Below, one piece after another: positions 7,064 through 16,232 of a DNA stretch of 22,919 bases. This stretch comes from Albidovulum sp. GTDB taxonomy: Bacteria > Pseudomonadota > Alphaproteobacteria > Rhodobacterales > Rhodobacteraceae. A program made the translations under genes and the position numbers. The notes beneath the pieces are model-generated. The model saw only the letters and a list, made by a program, of their open reading frames with translations, ran no database searches and was not told the origin of the DNA. The DNA lies in the NCBI GenBank assembly GCA_030837825.1, contig JAUQYB010000145.1:1-22919 (forward strand), given 5' to 3'. How positions within the stretch are numbered: position 1 is the stretch's first letter; every line of letters begins with the position of its first letter.

Positions 7064-8094
7064 GATCCCCTCGGATGCAGAAGCCGCGGGTTGGAGACGG
7101 TCGACAGGATGTCGGCGGCGAGGTTCAGGAGGATGTAGGTCGCGGCGAAGATCAGGCAGGCCGCCTGCACCACGGGGAAGTCGCGCTTGGCCACGCTGTC
7201 GACCAATAGCTGACCGAGCCCGGGATAGACGAACACCACTTCGACGAGCACCACGCCGGTGATGAGATAGGCGAGGTTCAGCGCCACCACGTTGATGATC
7301 GGCGCCAGCGCGTTCGGCAGCGCGTGGACGGCGATCACCCGCCACCGCCGAAGGCCCTTCAGATGCGCCATCTCGATATACGGCAGCGCCAGGAGGTTGA
7401 CGATCGCGGCCCGCGTCATCCGCAGCATGTGGGCCATGACGATCAGCGTCAGCGTCAGCGCGGGCAGGAACGTGGCGTGAAGCCTCTGGCCGAGCCCGTC
7501 CCCTGCCGAAACATCGGCAAGACTCGGGAACCAGCCGAGCTGCACCGAAAACAGCAGGATCAGGATGTAGCCGACAAAATATTCGGGAAACGAGATCGCC
7601 GCCAGCGTGCTGCCCGAGATCAGCCGGTCGAAGGCCGAGTTGCGATAGAGCGCCGCGACCATCCCAAGCCCCACCGCCAGCGGCACCGCGATGGCCGCTG
7701 CATAGCCGGCAAGGAAGAACGTGTTGACGGTGCGGGTGGCGATCAGCTCGGCGATCGGCCGCCGGTTGGCCAGTGACATGCCGAAATCGCCGGTCAGTGC
7801 CCCGCCGAGCCATCTGCCGTAGCGGACGATCGCGGGATCGTCGAGATTGAGTTCGGCCCTGAGCGCGGCGAGCGTCTCCGGTGTCGCCGACTGGCCGAGC
7901 ACCTCGGTGGCGACATCACCGGGCAGAAGCTCGACCGCGCCGAAGACGATCACGGTCACGATCAACAGGGTAAGCAGCCCGAGCCCCAGGCGGCCGAGGA
8001 TCATGGCCATCATCGGCCGCATGGCCGACGTGCCACCGCGCCGCGCCCGCCGCGGGGGCGCCGCCGGTGCGAGCTTGGAGGCCCGGACGTTCAT
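7060..8094 (-). CDS. ABC transporter permease (DppB-like)
   Basis: A 344-residue permease of the DppB/OppB type. The first helix is MILGRLGLGLLTLLIVTVIV, followed by the periplasmic region with LPGDVATEVLG, LNLDDPAIVRYGRWL and GDFGMSL, all classic for DppB. The EAA loop reads YIEMAHLKGLRRWRVIAVHALPN, and YPGLGQLLVDSVAKRDFPVVQA is near the C-terminus. I start at ATG 8092-8094 because it overlaps the aldehyde dehydrogenase stop as ATGA; an ATG at 8020-8022 would remove a basic 24-residue N-terminal extension and give a more typical family N-terminus. The gene is embedded without gaps between the aldehyde dehydrogenase and the second permease, which ties the transporter to the catabolic enzymes. 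Confidence 0.92.
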   Translation of the reverse strand: MNVRASKLAPAAPPRRARRGGTSAMRPMMAMILGRLGLGLLTLLIVTVIVFGAVELLPGDVATEVLGQSATPETLAALRAELNLDDPAIVRYGRWLGGALTGDFGMSLANRRPIAELIATRTVNTFFLAGYAAAIAVPLAVGLGMVAALYRNSAFDRLISGSTLAAISFPEYFVGYILILLFSVQLGWFPSLADVSAGDGLGQRLHATFLPALTLTLIVMAHMLRMTRAAIVNLLALPYIEMAHLKGLRRWRVIAVHALPNALAPIINVVALNLAYLITGVVLVEVVFVYPGLGQLLVDSVAKRDFPVVQAACLIFAATYILLNLAADILSTVSNPRLLHPRGS

Positions 8095-9587
8095 GGCCGG
8101 TACTTGATCCAGACCGTCTTGAGCGCGGTGTACTTGTCGAGCGAATGAAGCGACAGGTCGCGGCCGAAGCCCGACTGCTTCATTCCGCCGAACGGGGTCT
8201 GCGCCGACAGCGCGTCCACCGTGTTCACCGACACTGTTCCGGCGTGGAGCGCATCGGCCACCCGGTGCGCACGGCTCAGATCGTCGGTCCACACCGATGC
8301 TGCAAGACCGTAGATGGAGTCGTTGGCCATCGCCACCGCCTCCGCCTCGGTATCGAAGGGGATGACCGACAGAACCGGGCCGAAGATCTCTTCGCGGGCC
8401 AGGGGATCGTGATGGGCGACATCGTCGAAGATCGTCGGCTCGACATAAAGGCCCCTGCCCCCGACCGTCACCTGCCGGCCGCCGCAGACGATGTTGGCGG
8501 TCCGGCGGCCGGCCTCGATGAAGCCGGTGATGCGGTCGGTTTGTGCCTTGTCGACGATGGCGCCCATCTTCGAGGCGGGATCGAGAGGGTCGCCGGGTTG
8601 ATAGGCCGCCGCGAGGGCGGTCATCTTTTCGACGAAGGCGTCCTTGATCTCGCGCTGGACATAGAGCCGCGAGTTGGCCGAGCAGGTTTCACCCTGATTG
8701 AAGAAGATGCCGAAGGCGGCCATTTCGGCGGCCTGGTCGAGGTTGCCGCAATCGGCGAAGATCAGGTTCGGACTCTTGCCGCCGGTCTCGGGCCAGACGG
8801 GCTTCATGTTCGACCGGCCGGCATACTGCATGAAGATCTTGCCCACTGCGGTCGAGCCGGTGAAGGCCAGGCAATCGACATCCATGTGCAGCCCCAGCGC
8901 CTGGCCCGCCGTGTCGCCGAAGCCGGGGACGACGTTGAACACCCCTTCCGGCACCCCCGCCTCGGCGGCAAGCTCCGCCAGCCTGAGCGCCGAAAGCGGC
9001 GACTGCTCGGCGGGTTTCAGCACCACCGAATTGCCGGCCGCGAGCGCGGCGGCGGATTTCCACGTCGCCATGTCGAGCGGGAAGTTCCACGGCGTCACCG
9101 CGCCCACGACGCCCAGGGGCACCCGCCGGATCAGCGCCAGCTCGCCCGGCCCGGTCGGCGCCACCTCGTCGTAGGTCTTGTCGATCGTCTCGGCATACCA
9201 CTGGAAGAAATGCGCCGATCCCGGCGCGTCGATCGTTGCCGCATCGGTGACGAGCTTGCCCATGTCGAGCGAGTCCAGAAGCGCCAGCTCGGCAAGGTTG
9301 GCGCGGATCAGCTCGGCAAGGCGCAGCAGCACCGCCTTGCGCTCACCCGGTGCGGCGCGCGACCAGTGGCCGGCGTCGAATGCTCTGCGCGCCGCCGCCA
9401 CGGCGGTATCGACATCGGCCGCCTTGCACGAGGCGACCTGCGTCAGCACCGCCCCTGTCGCCGGATTGATGCAGTCGAACCTGTCGCCATCGGCGGCGTC
9501 GACGAACCGGCCGCCGATGAAGGCCCGGTTGCGGAACGTCAGCGTCGCCGCGCGCGCCTTCCAGTCGTCATGGGTGAAATCGAGCAT
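8091..9587 (-). CDS. NAD(P)-dependent aldehyde dehydrogenase, PuuC/KauB-like
   Basis: A 498-residue aldehyde dehydrogenase, the normal family length. The catalytic set is intact: Asn168 in PWNFPLDMATWK, Lys191 in VVLKPAEQSP, Glu267 in WPETGGKSPN and the nucleophile Cys302 in FNQGETCSANSR. The N-terminal half and the FADC, REEIFGPVL and SLHSLDKYTALKTVWI segments closely resemble PuuC, the gamma-glutamyl-aminobutyraldehyde dehydrogenase, and the Pseudomonas KauB, which oxidises 4-guanidinobutyraldehyde. Glu267 lies in a PETGG rather than the common LELGG context. The ATG at 9585-9587 follows GGGAGGAG. It sits 18 bases after the AruI-like decarboxylase, so it very probably oxidises the aldehyde that enzyme makes. 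The exact aldehyde (guanidino, amino or other) is inference. Confidence 0.9.
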   Translation of the reverse strand: MLDFTHDDWKARAATLTFRNRAFIGGRFVDAADGDRFDCINPATGAVLTQVASCKAADVDTAVAAARRAFDAGHWSRAAPGERKAVLLRLAELIRANLAELALLDSLDMGKLVTDAATIDAPGSAHFFQWYAETIDKTYDEVAPTGPGELALIRRVPLGVVGAVTPWNFPLDMATWKSAAALAAGNSVVLKPAEQSPLSALRLAELAAEAGVPEGVFNVVPGFGDTAGQALGLHMDVDCLAFTGSTAVGKIFMQYAGRSNMKPVWPETGGKSPNLIFADCGNLDQAAEMAAFGIFFNQGETCSANSRLYVQREIKDAFVEKMTALAAAYQPGDPLDPASKMGAIVDKAQTDRITGFIEAGRRTANIVCGGRQVTVGGRGLYVEPTIFDDVAHHDPLAREEIFGPVLSVIPFDTEAEAVAMANDSIYGLAASVWTDDLSRAHRVADALHAGTVSVNTVDALSAQTPFGGMKQSGFGRDLSLHSLDKYTALKTVWIKYRP

Positions 9588-9605
9588 CGTCTCCTCCCCG
9601 TGTTT

Positions 9606-11249
9606 TCAACGCTCGCCGCTCAGCCAGCCGGCGCCTTCGTCGACCACGATCAGCGTAGGCGCGTCGGCCGTCAGCGCGGCGGTCACCGCGGCCTGGACGC
9701 TCTCGGCGGTCTTCGGTCGCGCGAAATGACACCCAAGCCCCTCGGCCAGCCGGGCAAAATTTGGCGTCAGCGGGCTGTCTGCGGTACGCGCCATGCCGGC
9801 GGCATCCATTCCGGCGCGGATCATCCCGTAGCCCTCGTCATTCCAGATGACGACCGGGATCGGCAGCCGCAGTTCGGCGGCCGTCATCAGCTCCTGCACC
9901 GTGAACATGAAGCCGCCGTCACCGGCGACCGCGACGACCGGCGTGTCCGGGCAGGCAATCCTGGCGCCAATCGCGCTCGGCACCGCGCAGCCCAGCGCAC
10001 CGAAGCCTGCCGGATAGACCCAGCGCCGCGGCAGATCGACCGGCATCACCGCCGAGCCGGTATAGACGATTCGGGAAATGTCACCCCAGATGATCGCCTC
10101 GGGCGGCAACACCGCGCGCAGGGCGTCCCACACCGCCTTGTGCTGGCGCTCGACCGGCGAAAGCCCCTCGAGCATCCGACGGCGCACCGCGGCGACGCGC
10201 GCGCGACCACCGCCCTGCCGGGGCGCGCCGACCGATTCCTCCAGGACCGCCAGCAGCGCCGCGGCCGCCTCGGCAGCGTCGCCCAGAATGCCGGCCTCGG
10301 CCGGATAGGCGTCATTGAGCTTTCGGGGGTCTATGTCGACCCGGATCAGCCGCCCGCCGATCGGCAGGCGCGGAACGAAGCTATCGGTCGGCGCCAGTTC
10401 GGTGCCGAGCGCGAGGATCACGTCCGCCTCGGCGAGGTGGTCGCGCACCGCCTGGCGGATCAGCCCGCCGCCCAGGCTCAGCGGATGGCTGTCTGGCACC
10501 ACCCCCTTGCCGGCATTGGTGGCGATCACGCTGGCATCCAGCCACTCCGCCAGCGCGGTCACGGCGCTGCCACCGGTAACGGCGCCGCCACCCACGATGA
10601 GCACGGGGCGTTGGGCATCGGCCAAGAGTGCGGCGGCCGCCCGGATCGCCTCGCGCGGGGCGAGCGGACGGGCCGGCAGCACCCGCGCTGCCCAGCGGCC
10701 GGCGACCGGCGCTTCGAGCACGTCGAGCGGGACCGCGACATGGACCGGCCGTGGCCGGCCTGCGGCAAAGCTGCCAAAGGCCTGACCGAGGAGTTCGGGA
10801 ACATCCTCGGGCGCCAGCGCCGTCCGGCTGAAGGCGGTGATCGGCTCGGTCAGCCGCTGCTGGTCAGCGGTTTCGTGCAGGCAGCCCCAGCCCTTGCCCA
10901 GCGAGGCGCTTTCGTTCGTGCTGCTGAGCAGGAGGAGCGGCACGGAATCGGCATAGGCCTGGCCGACCGCAGTGCTTGCATTGGTGACGCCCGGACCGGA
11001 GATCGTCACGCAGACGCCCGGCCGGCCGCTGGCGCGGGCATAGCCGTCGGCCATGAATCCCGCACCCTGCTCGTTGCGGGTGAGGATGTGGCGGATGCCG
11101 CTCTGCGCAAGGCCGCGATAGAGTTCGAGCGTGTGGAAGCCCGGAATCCCGAACACGGTATCGACGCCGTAGTCCCGCAGGAGCTGCATGGTGGCTTCGC
11201 CGCAGCGAAGCGGCGCGTTGGTTCCCTCGATCCTTCCTTCGTCAGGCAC
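9606..11249 (-). CDS. Thiamine-diphosphate 2-oxo-acid decarboxylase, AruI-like (5-guanidino-2-oxopentanoate decarboxylase type)
   Basis: A 547-residue enzyme of the acetolactate-synthase-like ThDP family. The N-terminal Pyr domain has the catalytic Glu60 in TRNEQGAGFMADGYARASG. A central domain follows, and the C-terminal PP domain carries the ThDP motif, starting at GDGGFMF near residue 440 and closing with WNDEGYG (Asp where many have Asn). The segments FGIPGFHTLELYRGLAQSGI and GQAYADSVPLLLLSS match what I know of AruI, which decarboxylates 2-oxo-5-guanidinopentanoate in the arginine transaminase pathway, better than acetolactate synthase. No regulatory subunit (IlvH) is nearby. The start is GTG at 11247-11249 with GGAGG six bases before it. 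The next gene encodes a KauB-like dehydrogenase, supporting decarboxylation followed by aldehyde oxidation. Substrate range could differ from AruI. Confidence 0.85.
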   Translation of the reverse strand: MPDEGRIEGTNAPLRCGEATMQLLRDYGVDTVFGIPGFHTLELYRGLAQSGIRHILTRNEQGAGFMADGYARASGRPGVCVTISGPGVTNASTAVGQAYADSVPLLLLSSTNESASLGKGWGCLHETADQQRLTEPITAFSRTALAPEDVPELLGQAFGSFAAGRPRPVHVAVPLDVLEAPVAGRWAARVLPARPLAPREAIRAAAALLADAQRPVLIVGGGAVTGGSAVTALAEWLDASVIATNAGKGVVPDSHPLSLGGGLIRQAVRDHLAEADVILALGTELAPTDSFVPRLPIGGRLIRVDIDPRKLNDAYPAEAGILGDAAEAAAALLAVLEESVGAPRQGGGRARVAAVRRRMLEGLSPVERQHKAVWDALRAVLPPEAIIWGDISRIVYTGSAVMPVDLPRRWVYPAGFGALGCAVPSAIGARIACPDTPVVAVAGDGGFMFTVQELMTAAELRLPIPVVIWNDEGYGMIRAGMDAAGMARTADSPLTPNFARLAEGLGCHFARPKTAESVQAAVTAALTADAPTLIVVDEGAGWLSGER

Positions 11250-11255
11250 GCCCCG

Positions 11256-11260
11256 CCTCC
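11256..11260 (-). promoter_or_regulatory. Ribosome binding site deciding the GTG start of the AruI-like gene
   Basis: GGAGG on the minus strand at 11260-11256 lies six bases before the GTG at 11249-11247. The frame has no ATG near this point, and the next in-frame methionine falls inside the Pyr domain, so the GTG is the best start. Confidence 0.65.
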
Positions 11261-11285
11261 CTCGTCCGGCGCCGCTTTCACCTGC

Positions 11286-13610
11286 TCAGCCCTTGCGGCG
11301 GGCCTCGCGGAACGCCCGGGCGATCTTCTCCGGGGTCAGCGGGAAGTCGTGGACCCGCACGCCGATCGCGTCGGCGACGGCATTGGCGACGGCCGGCGCC
11401 GCCGGGGTGTGGCCGGGCTCGCCGATCCCCTTCGCGCCGAACGGGCCGAGGCCGCTGCGCGATTCCAGGATGATGCAGTCGATCCGCGGCGAATCCATCG
11501 AGGTCGGGCAGAGGTATTCGCTGAGCGACGGCGTGACCAGGCAGCCGTCCTTGTAGATCAGTTCCTCGCTCAACGCATAGCCGTGGCCCTGGGCGACGCC
11601 GCCCTCGATCTGCCCTTCGACCGCGGCGCGGTTGACCACCTGGCCGACGTCATGCGCGCCGATGCTCTTGAGGATCGTGACCTCGCCGGTCTCGGTATCG
11701 ACGGCGACCTGCACGGCATGGGCACCGTAGGTATAATCCGGATGGACCTGGCCCTGCCCGGTCTCCGGGTCGATCCAGTCGCCGAAGGGCGCGCGGAAGA
11801 TCGCCAGCTCGGACCGGTGAATGCCCTCCGAGGCGCAGGTCGCGACCAGTTCCCTGAGCGGCACCGACCGTGCCGGATCGTCGCGCACGAAGACTGTGGA
11901 GTCCGCGAAGTCGATCGCCTCGGCAGCGACCCCGAACTTGCGCGCTGCCCGTTCGGCCAGCCTGCCGCGAACCGCCTCGGCGGCCAGCCGCACGGCATTG
12001 CCGCTCATGTAGAGCCCGCGGCTGGCCGATGAAGTGCCGGCGAGCGGCGTGGTCGAGGAATCGCTGTTGTAGACGGTGACCTTCATCATGTCGACGCCGA
12101 GCAGTTCGCCCGCGATCTGCGCCATCGCCGAGGTCTGCCCGGCACCGATGTCGGTCATCCCGGAACGCACGACGACGGTGCCGTCCATCTCGACCCCGAC
12201 CCAGCCCTCGGCGGTGTCGTGCAGCCAGATCATCCGGCCGTAGCCCTGCTGATAGGCGGCAAGGCCGTGGCCGTAGCGGATCGCCCCCTTGTCCTTTGGC
12301 TTGTCGCCGAGCGCCGCCCAGGCGCGGTCCATGCACTCCCCGGTCCAGACCGCGCTCTGCACCCTGAAGCCGGTGGCGATCGCGTCGCCGGTCTTCAGCA
12401 GGTTGCGCCGCCGCAGCTCGAGCCGGTCGATGCCGAGAACCTTCGCCGCCTCGTCCATCTGCTGCTCGTAGGCGATGCAGGCCTGCGTCGCGCCGAAGCC
12501 GCGGAAGGCGCTGGTATACATGTTGTTGGTGGCGATCGACCGCGCGTCGATATGCACGTTGTCGACCAGGTAGGGCCCCGGGCCCGCTTCGGTCGCATAC
12601 ATCAGCACATAGGGCGACATGAAGGCGTAGGGGCCGGACTCCGAGGTGATGTCGATCTTCGAGGCGGTGATCCTTCCGTCCGTGGTGAAGCCGGTCCGGT
12701 GGGTGATGATGAACGGATGCCGCTTGCCGTGGCCGTAGAAGGAATCTTCGCGCGTATAGCACAACCGGACCGGACGCCCGGTCTTCTTGGTTAGAAGCGC
12801 AATGTAAAGCTCCACCGTCACGTCGCACTTGCCGCCGAAGCCGCCGCCGACCAGGGCGCCGCGGATGCGCACCTTGCTGTGCGGCACCCCGATCGCATCG
12901 GCGATGTAGCGGAAGGTCTCGACCGCCTGGGTCGAGGTGTGGATGTTCACCACGCCCTGCTCGTCCTCCCAGCCGAGCCCGACCTCGGGCTCCAGGAAGG
13001 CGTGTTCGATATACTGGGTGCGGAAGGTGTTTTCCACGATCGTATCCGCGGCGGCGAAGCCCGCCTCGACGTCGCCCTTGCGGACCTTGTAGCTGGCGAC
13101 GAGGTTGTTGGTGCCGAAGACCTTCGGCGCGTCGGGCCTCTGCGCCTCGAAGACGTCGTAGACACCGGGAAGCGGTTCCAGATCGACCTCGATGAGGTTC
13201 AGCGCCTCCTGCGCGATCTCGATCGTCTCGGCCGCGACGAGCGCGATCGGCTCTCCCTGGTAGCGGACGATCTCCTCCACCAGGATCTGCTGGTCGGTGT
13301 CGCGGCGCTTGAATCCGGTCTGGGCGGGGATGTCGGTGGCGACCGTGTTGTTGGTGAGGTCGCGGAAGGTCAGCACGCAGGCGACGCCCGGCAGGGCGCG
13401 CGCCTTGCTGACGTCGAGCCTCGTCATCCGCGCGCTCGGCAGCTTGCTGCGCAGGACCCTCGCGTGCAGCATGTTGGGCATGACGTAGTCGCCGGCATAG
13501 GGCGTCTTGCCGAAGACCTTTCCGGGCGCATCAGTCCTGGTCCGCGACTTGCCGATCTGGTGGAAACCGATGTTGTGCTCGCTGGCGGCGGGACTGTCCA
13601 TCCGGGTCAT
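11286..13610 (-). CDS. Molybdenum hydroxylase large subunit (xanthine dehydrogenase family, Mo-binding)
   Basis: A 774-residue Mo-pterin subunit of a xanthine dehydrogenase/CoxL-family hydroxylase, which inserts an oxygen from water into a C-H bond of an aldehyde or N-heterocycle. Visible cofactor motifs are ALVGGGFGGK near residue 253, SAFRGFGATQA near 368, the SASRG segment with GNA further on, and GAKGIGEPG near 729, whose Glu is the expected catalytic base. The RGFG motif and absence of the AYxCSFR loop exclude a form I CO dehydrogenase. The start ATG 13608-13610 overlaps the 2Fe-2S subunit stop as ATGA. The order FAD, 2Fe-2S, Mo is that of coxMSL clusters. No XdhC-type maturation gene is present here. 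Candidate substrates are a pathway aldehyde, a lactam/imine or a heterocycle; nothing in the sequence decides. Confidence 0.9.
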   Translation of the reverse strand: MTRMDSPAASEHNIGFHQIGKSRTRTDAPGKVFGKTPYAGDYVMPNMLHARVLRSKLPSARMTRLDVSKARALPGVACVLTFRDLTNNTVATDIPAQTGFKRRDTDQQILVEEIVRYQGEPIALVAAETIEIAQEALNLIEVDLEPLPGVYDVFEAQRPDAPKVFGTNNLVASYKVRKGDVEAGFAAADTIVENTFRTQYIEHAFLEPEVGLGWEDEQGVVNIHTSTQAVETFRYIADAIGVPHSKVRIRGALVGGGFGGKCDVTVELYIALLTKKTGRPVRLCYTREDSFYGHGKRHPFIITHRTGFTTDGRITASKIDITSESGPYAFMSPYVLMYATEAGPGPYLVDNVHIDARSIATNNMYTSAFRGFGATQACIAYEQQMDEAAKVLGIDRLELRRRNLLKTGDAIATGFRVQSAVWTGECMDRAWAALGDKPKDKGAIRYGHGLAAYQQGYGRMIWLHDTAEGWVGVEMDGTVVVRSGMTDIGAGQTSAMAQIAGELLGVDMMKVTVYNSDSSTTPLAGTSSASRGLYMSGNAVRLAAEAVRGRLAERAARKFGVAAEAIDFADSTVFVRDDPARSVPLRELVATCASEGIHRSELAIFRAPFGDWIDPETGQGQVHPDYTYGAHAVQVAVDTETGEVTILKSIGAHDVGQVVNRAAVEGQIEGGVAQGHGYALSEELIYKDGCLVTPSLSEYLCPTSMDSPRIDCIILESRSGLGPFGAKGIGEPGHTPAAPAVANAVADAIGVRVHDFPLTPEKIARAFREARRKG

Positions 13611-14152
13611 TTCACGGTCTCCATCCTGGGCGCGGTGGCGGTTTCGGAACATGCCCCTCCGGCGGGCGCCGCCTCGGCGGCACCCATCGCCCTGGCACCG
13701 TCCAGAACGGCGTCGTAGATCTTGGTGTAGCCGGTGCAGCGGCACAGATTGCCGCTCAGGGCCAGACGGATGTCGCTCTCGTCGGGGCTGGCGGTGTCGT
13801 TGGTCAGCATCGACTGCGCGGCGATGATCATGCCCGGTGTGCAATAGCCGCACTGGGCCGCGCCGCGGTCGGCAAAGGCGGTCTGCAACGGGTGCGGAGT
13901 GTCGGAATTACCAAGCCCCTTGACGGTGGTCACGGTGCGGTCGCCCACAGTTGCGGTCAGCGTCAGGCAACTGTCCACCGCCATCCCGTCGAGCAGCACC
14001 GCGCAGGCACCGCAATCGCCCTTCTCGCAGCCGCACTTGACCTCGACGGCGCCGAGCCGCCGGAGCGTCTCGAGCAGGGTCTCGTTCGAGGCGATCTCGA
14101 CGCTGCGCGCCTTGCCGTTCACCTTGAGCGTCGTCATCCGCCGGCTTGCCAT
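13607..14152 (-). CDS. Molybdenum hydroxylase small subunit, two 2Fe-2S clusters
   Basis: A 181-residue electron-transfer subunit of the Mo hydroxylase. The N-terminal plant-ferredoxin domain binds one cluster through Cys42, Cys47, Cys50 and Cys62 (CGCEKGDCGAC, then DSC). The all-helical C-terminal domain binds the second through Cys101, Cys104, Cys137 and Cys139 (QCGYCTPGM and GNLCRCTGY). All eight ligands are present. A tail of about 20 residues, rich in Ala and Gly, extends past the usual end. The start ATG 14150-14152 is supported by a perfect AGGAGGT eight bases upstream; an internal ATG five codons later is less likely. It passes electrons from the Mo centre to the FAD subunit encoded just upstream. 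Confidence 0.94.
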   Translation of the reverse strand: MASRRMTTLKVNGKARSVEIASNETLLETLRRLGAVEVKCGCEKGDCGACAVLLDGMAVDSCLTLTATVGDRTVTTVKGLGNSDTPHPLQTAFADRGAAQCGYCTPGMIIAAQSMLTNDTASPDESDIRLALSGNLCRCTGYTKIYDAVLDGARAMGAAEAAPAGGACSETATAPRMETVK

Positions 14153-14160
14153 CTGCCCGC

Positions 14161-14167
14161 ACCTCCT
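14161..14167 (-). promoter_or_regulatory. Ribosome binding site of the 2Fe-2S subunit gene
   Basis: AGGAGGT at 14167-14161 on the minus strand lies eight bases before the ATG at 14152 and touches the stop codon of the FAD-subunit gene (14167-14169). It fixes the start five codons upstream of an alternative ATG. Confidence 0.7.
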
Positions 14168-15030
14168 CAGGAAAGCGATTCGATTGTCTGGTTGAGCAGA
14201 CGCGCGACGAGAACCTCGACCTGCTCCCTGCGGTAGGTCCCGCTGGCGCGGATGTCGTCGATCGGCGAGGAGTCAGCCGCGGCCTGAGCGGCCGCCCGGG
14301 CGACGAGATCGGCCGCTGGCCGCTGGCCGCGCAGCAGCGATTCCGCCTTGCGGGCGCGGAACACGCAAGGCCCGACGGCGCCGAGCGCGATGCGGGCCTC
14401 GGTGCAGAGCCCGGCCTTCATGGCGACGAGGACCGAGACGCCGACGACCGTGATCGCATCGCCCTTGCGGCGGGCCAGCTTGTAGAACCGGCTCGCCGAA
14501 GGCTCCGCGGGGATCGGCCAGGAAACCGCGGTAACCATCTCGTCCGGCTGCCGAACCGAGGTCTTGTAGCCGGTGAAATACGCATCGAGCGGAATCTCGC
14601 GGCTGGACGTGCCGGCTTGCAGCGTGACCGTAGCGCCGAGCGCCATCAGCGGCGGCACCAGATCGGCCGCGGGCGAGCCGCAGCAGATGTTGCCGGCGAC
14701 CGTGGCGGTGTTGCGCACCATCTGCCCGGCGAAGACCCTTGCCGCCTCCACCAGCGCCGGCGCAACCCGCGCCATGTCGGGATGGCGCAGGAGGTCGGAA
14801 ACCGTGGTCGCGGCGCCGATGATGACGCGGCTCTCGCCGATGGCGATGCCGCGCAACCCTTCGAGCCGCCCGACGCTGACCAGCGTCGCAGGCCCCTTGC
14901 CCCGCGCCCGCATCTCGACCACGAGGTTGGTGCCACCGCCGAGCGGCGCGGCCTCACCCGGCGTCGCCGCGATCATCTTCAGCGCCTGATCCAGCCTTTC
15001 GGGGACCAGAAGCTCGAAATCCGCATACAT
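14167..15030 (-). CDS. Molybdenum hydroxylase medium subunit, FAD-binding (CoxM-like)
   Basis: A 287-residue FAD subunit of the Mo hydroxylase, at the usual CoxM/XdhB length. FAD-binding motifs are PLGGGTNLV at residues 29-37 and ATVAGNICCGSPAADLVP at 109-126, followed by the CO_deh_flav_C domain with RRKGDAITVVGVSV and ALGAVGPCVFRA. I start at ATG 15028-15030 (MYADFELLVPERLDQAL), because GGAG lies six bases upstream and the family N-terminus begins here; the frame allows 13 more codons upstream without support. This is the first gene of the second transcription unit, placed after the terminator of the cobW-like gene. Its electrons would pass to NAD or a quinone. Confidence 0.92.
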   Translation of the reverse strand: MYADFELLVPERLDQALKMIAATPGEAAPLGGGTNLVVEMRARGKGPATLVSVGRLEGLRGIAIGESRVIIGAATTVSDLLRHPDMARVAPALVEAARVFAGQMVRNTATVAGNICCGSPAADLVPPLMALGATVTLQAGTSSREIPLDAYFTGYKTSVRQPDEMVTAVSWPIPAEPSASRFYKLARRKGDAITVVGVSVLVAMKAGLCTEARIALGAVGPCVFRARKAESLLRGQRPAADLVARAAAQAAADSSPIDDIRASGTYRREQVEVLVARLLNQTIESLS

Positions 15031-15125
15031 CTTGTTCTCCGTCGCTGGCGCCGCCGCTTCTTCGCCCAAGTCTATCGGCCGCGGCCGGCTTTCCGGTATT
15101 AGAGAATTCCTTGGGCCGAACCCCG
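15031..15125 (-). promoter_or_regulatory. Probable promoter/operator region of the Mo hydroxylase–AruI–ABC unit
   Basis: This gap lies between the cobW terminator and the first Mo hydroxylase gene, so a promoter is expected here. It holds the only A/T-rich patch around (GAATTCTCTAATACC on the minus strand, within 15095-15110). The patch is flanked by a near-perfect inverted pair, TTCGCCCAAG (15061-15070) and CTTGGGCCGAA (15110-15120), with one extra base in the second arm. A 12-base palindrome CGGCCGCGGCCG lies between them. I cannot place -35 and -10 boxes with confidence. The paired arms might be regulator half-sites. Confidence 0.35.
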
Positions 15126-15148
15126 AAAAGCCTGACCGCCCGGGGCGG

Positions 15149-15154
<6 letters not shown>
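15126..15154 (-). terminator. Intrinsic terminator of the sox–mmgE–cobW unit
   Basis: GCCTGACCGCC (15130-15140) and GGCGGTCAGGC (15144-15154) form a perfect 11-bp stem with a 3-base loop. On the minus strand the stem is followed directly by TTTTC (15129-15125). The cobW-like stop codon (15149-15151) is inside the first arm transcribed. The T-tract is short, but the position exactly at the gene end supports a real Rho-independent terminator. Confidence 0.8.
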
Positions 15155-16210
<1,056 letters not shown>

Positions 16211-16232
16211 TCCGTTCCCTCTTCTCTCGTGC

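Noticed and set aside
4643..7138. An 831-codon plus-strand frame opposite the ABC ATPase and permease genes
   Set aside because: It has no membrane segments or motifs, while the minus strand has complete Walker, signature and EAA-loop motifs. It is a shadow frame.
9606..11249. Acetolactate synthase large subunit (IlvB)
   Set aside because: The fold is shared, but there is no small-subunit gene nearby, the N-terminal FGIPGFHTLELYRGL pattern is AruI-like, and the next gene is an aldehyde dehydrogenase.
8067..12032. A 1321-codon open frame on the plus strand
   Set aside because: It is antisense to the aldehyde dehydrogenase, AruI-like and Mo-subunit genes, all of which show intact catalytic motifs. 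Its product is rich in Arg, Gly, Ala, His and Asp without any domain. In GC-rich DNA the sense genes avoid TTA, CTA and TCA codons, which keeps this antisense frame open.
11286..13610. Form I carbon monoxide dehydrogenase large subunit
   Set aside because: The gene order resembles coxMSL, but the active-site AYxCSFR loop is absent and an RGFG motif of the xanthine dehydrogenase type is present.
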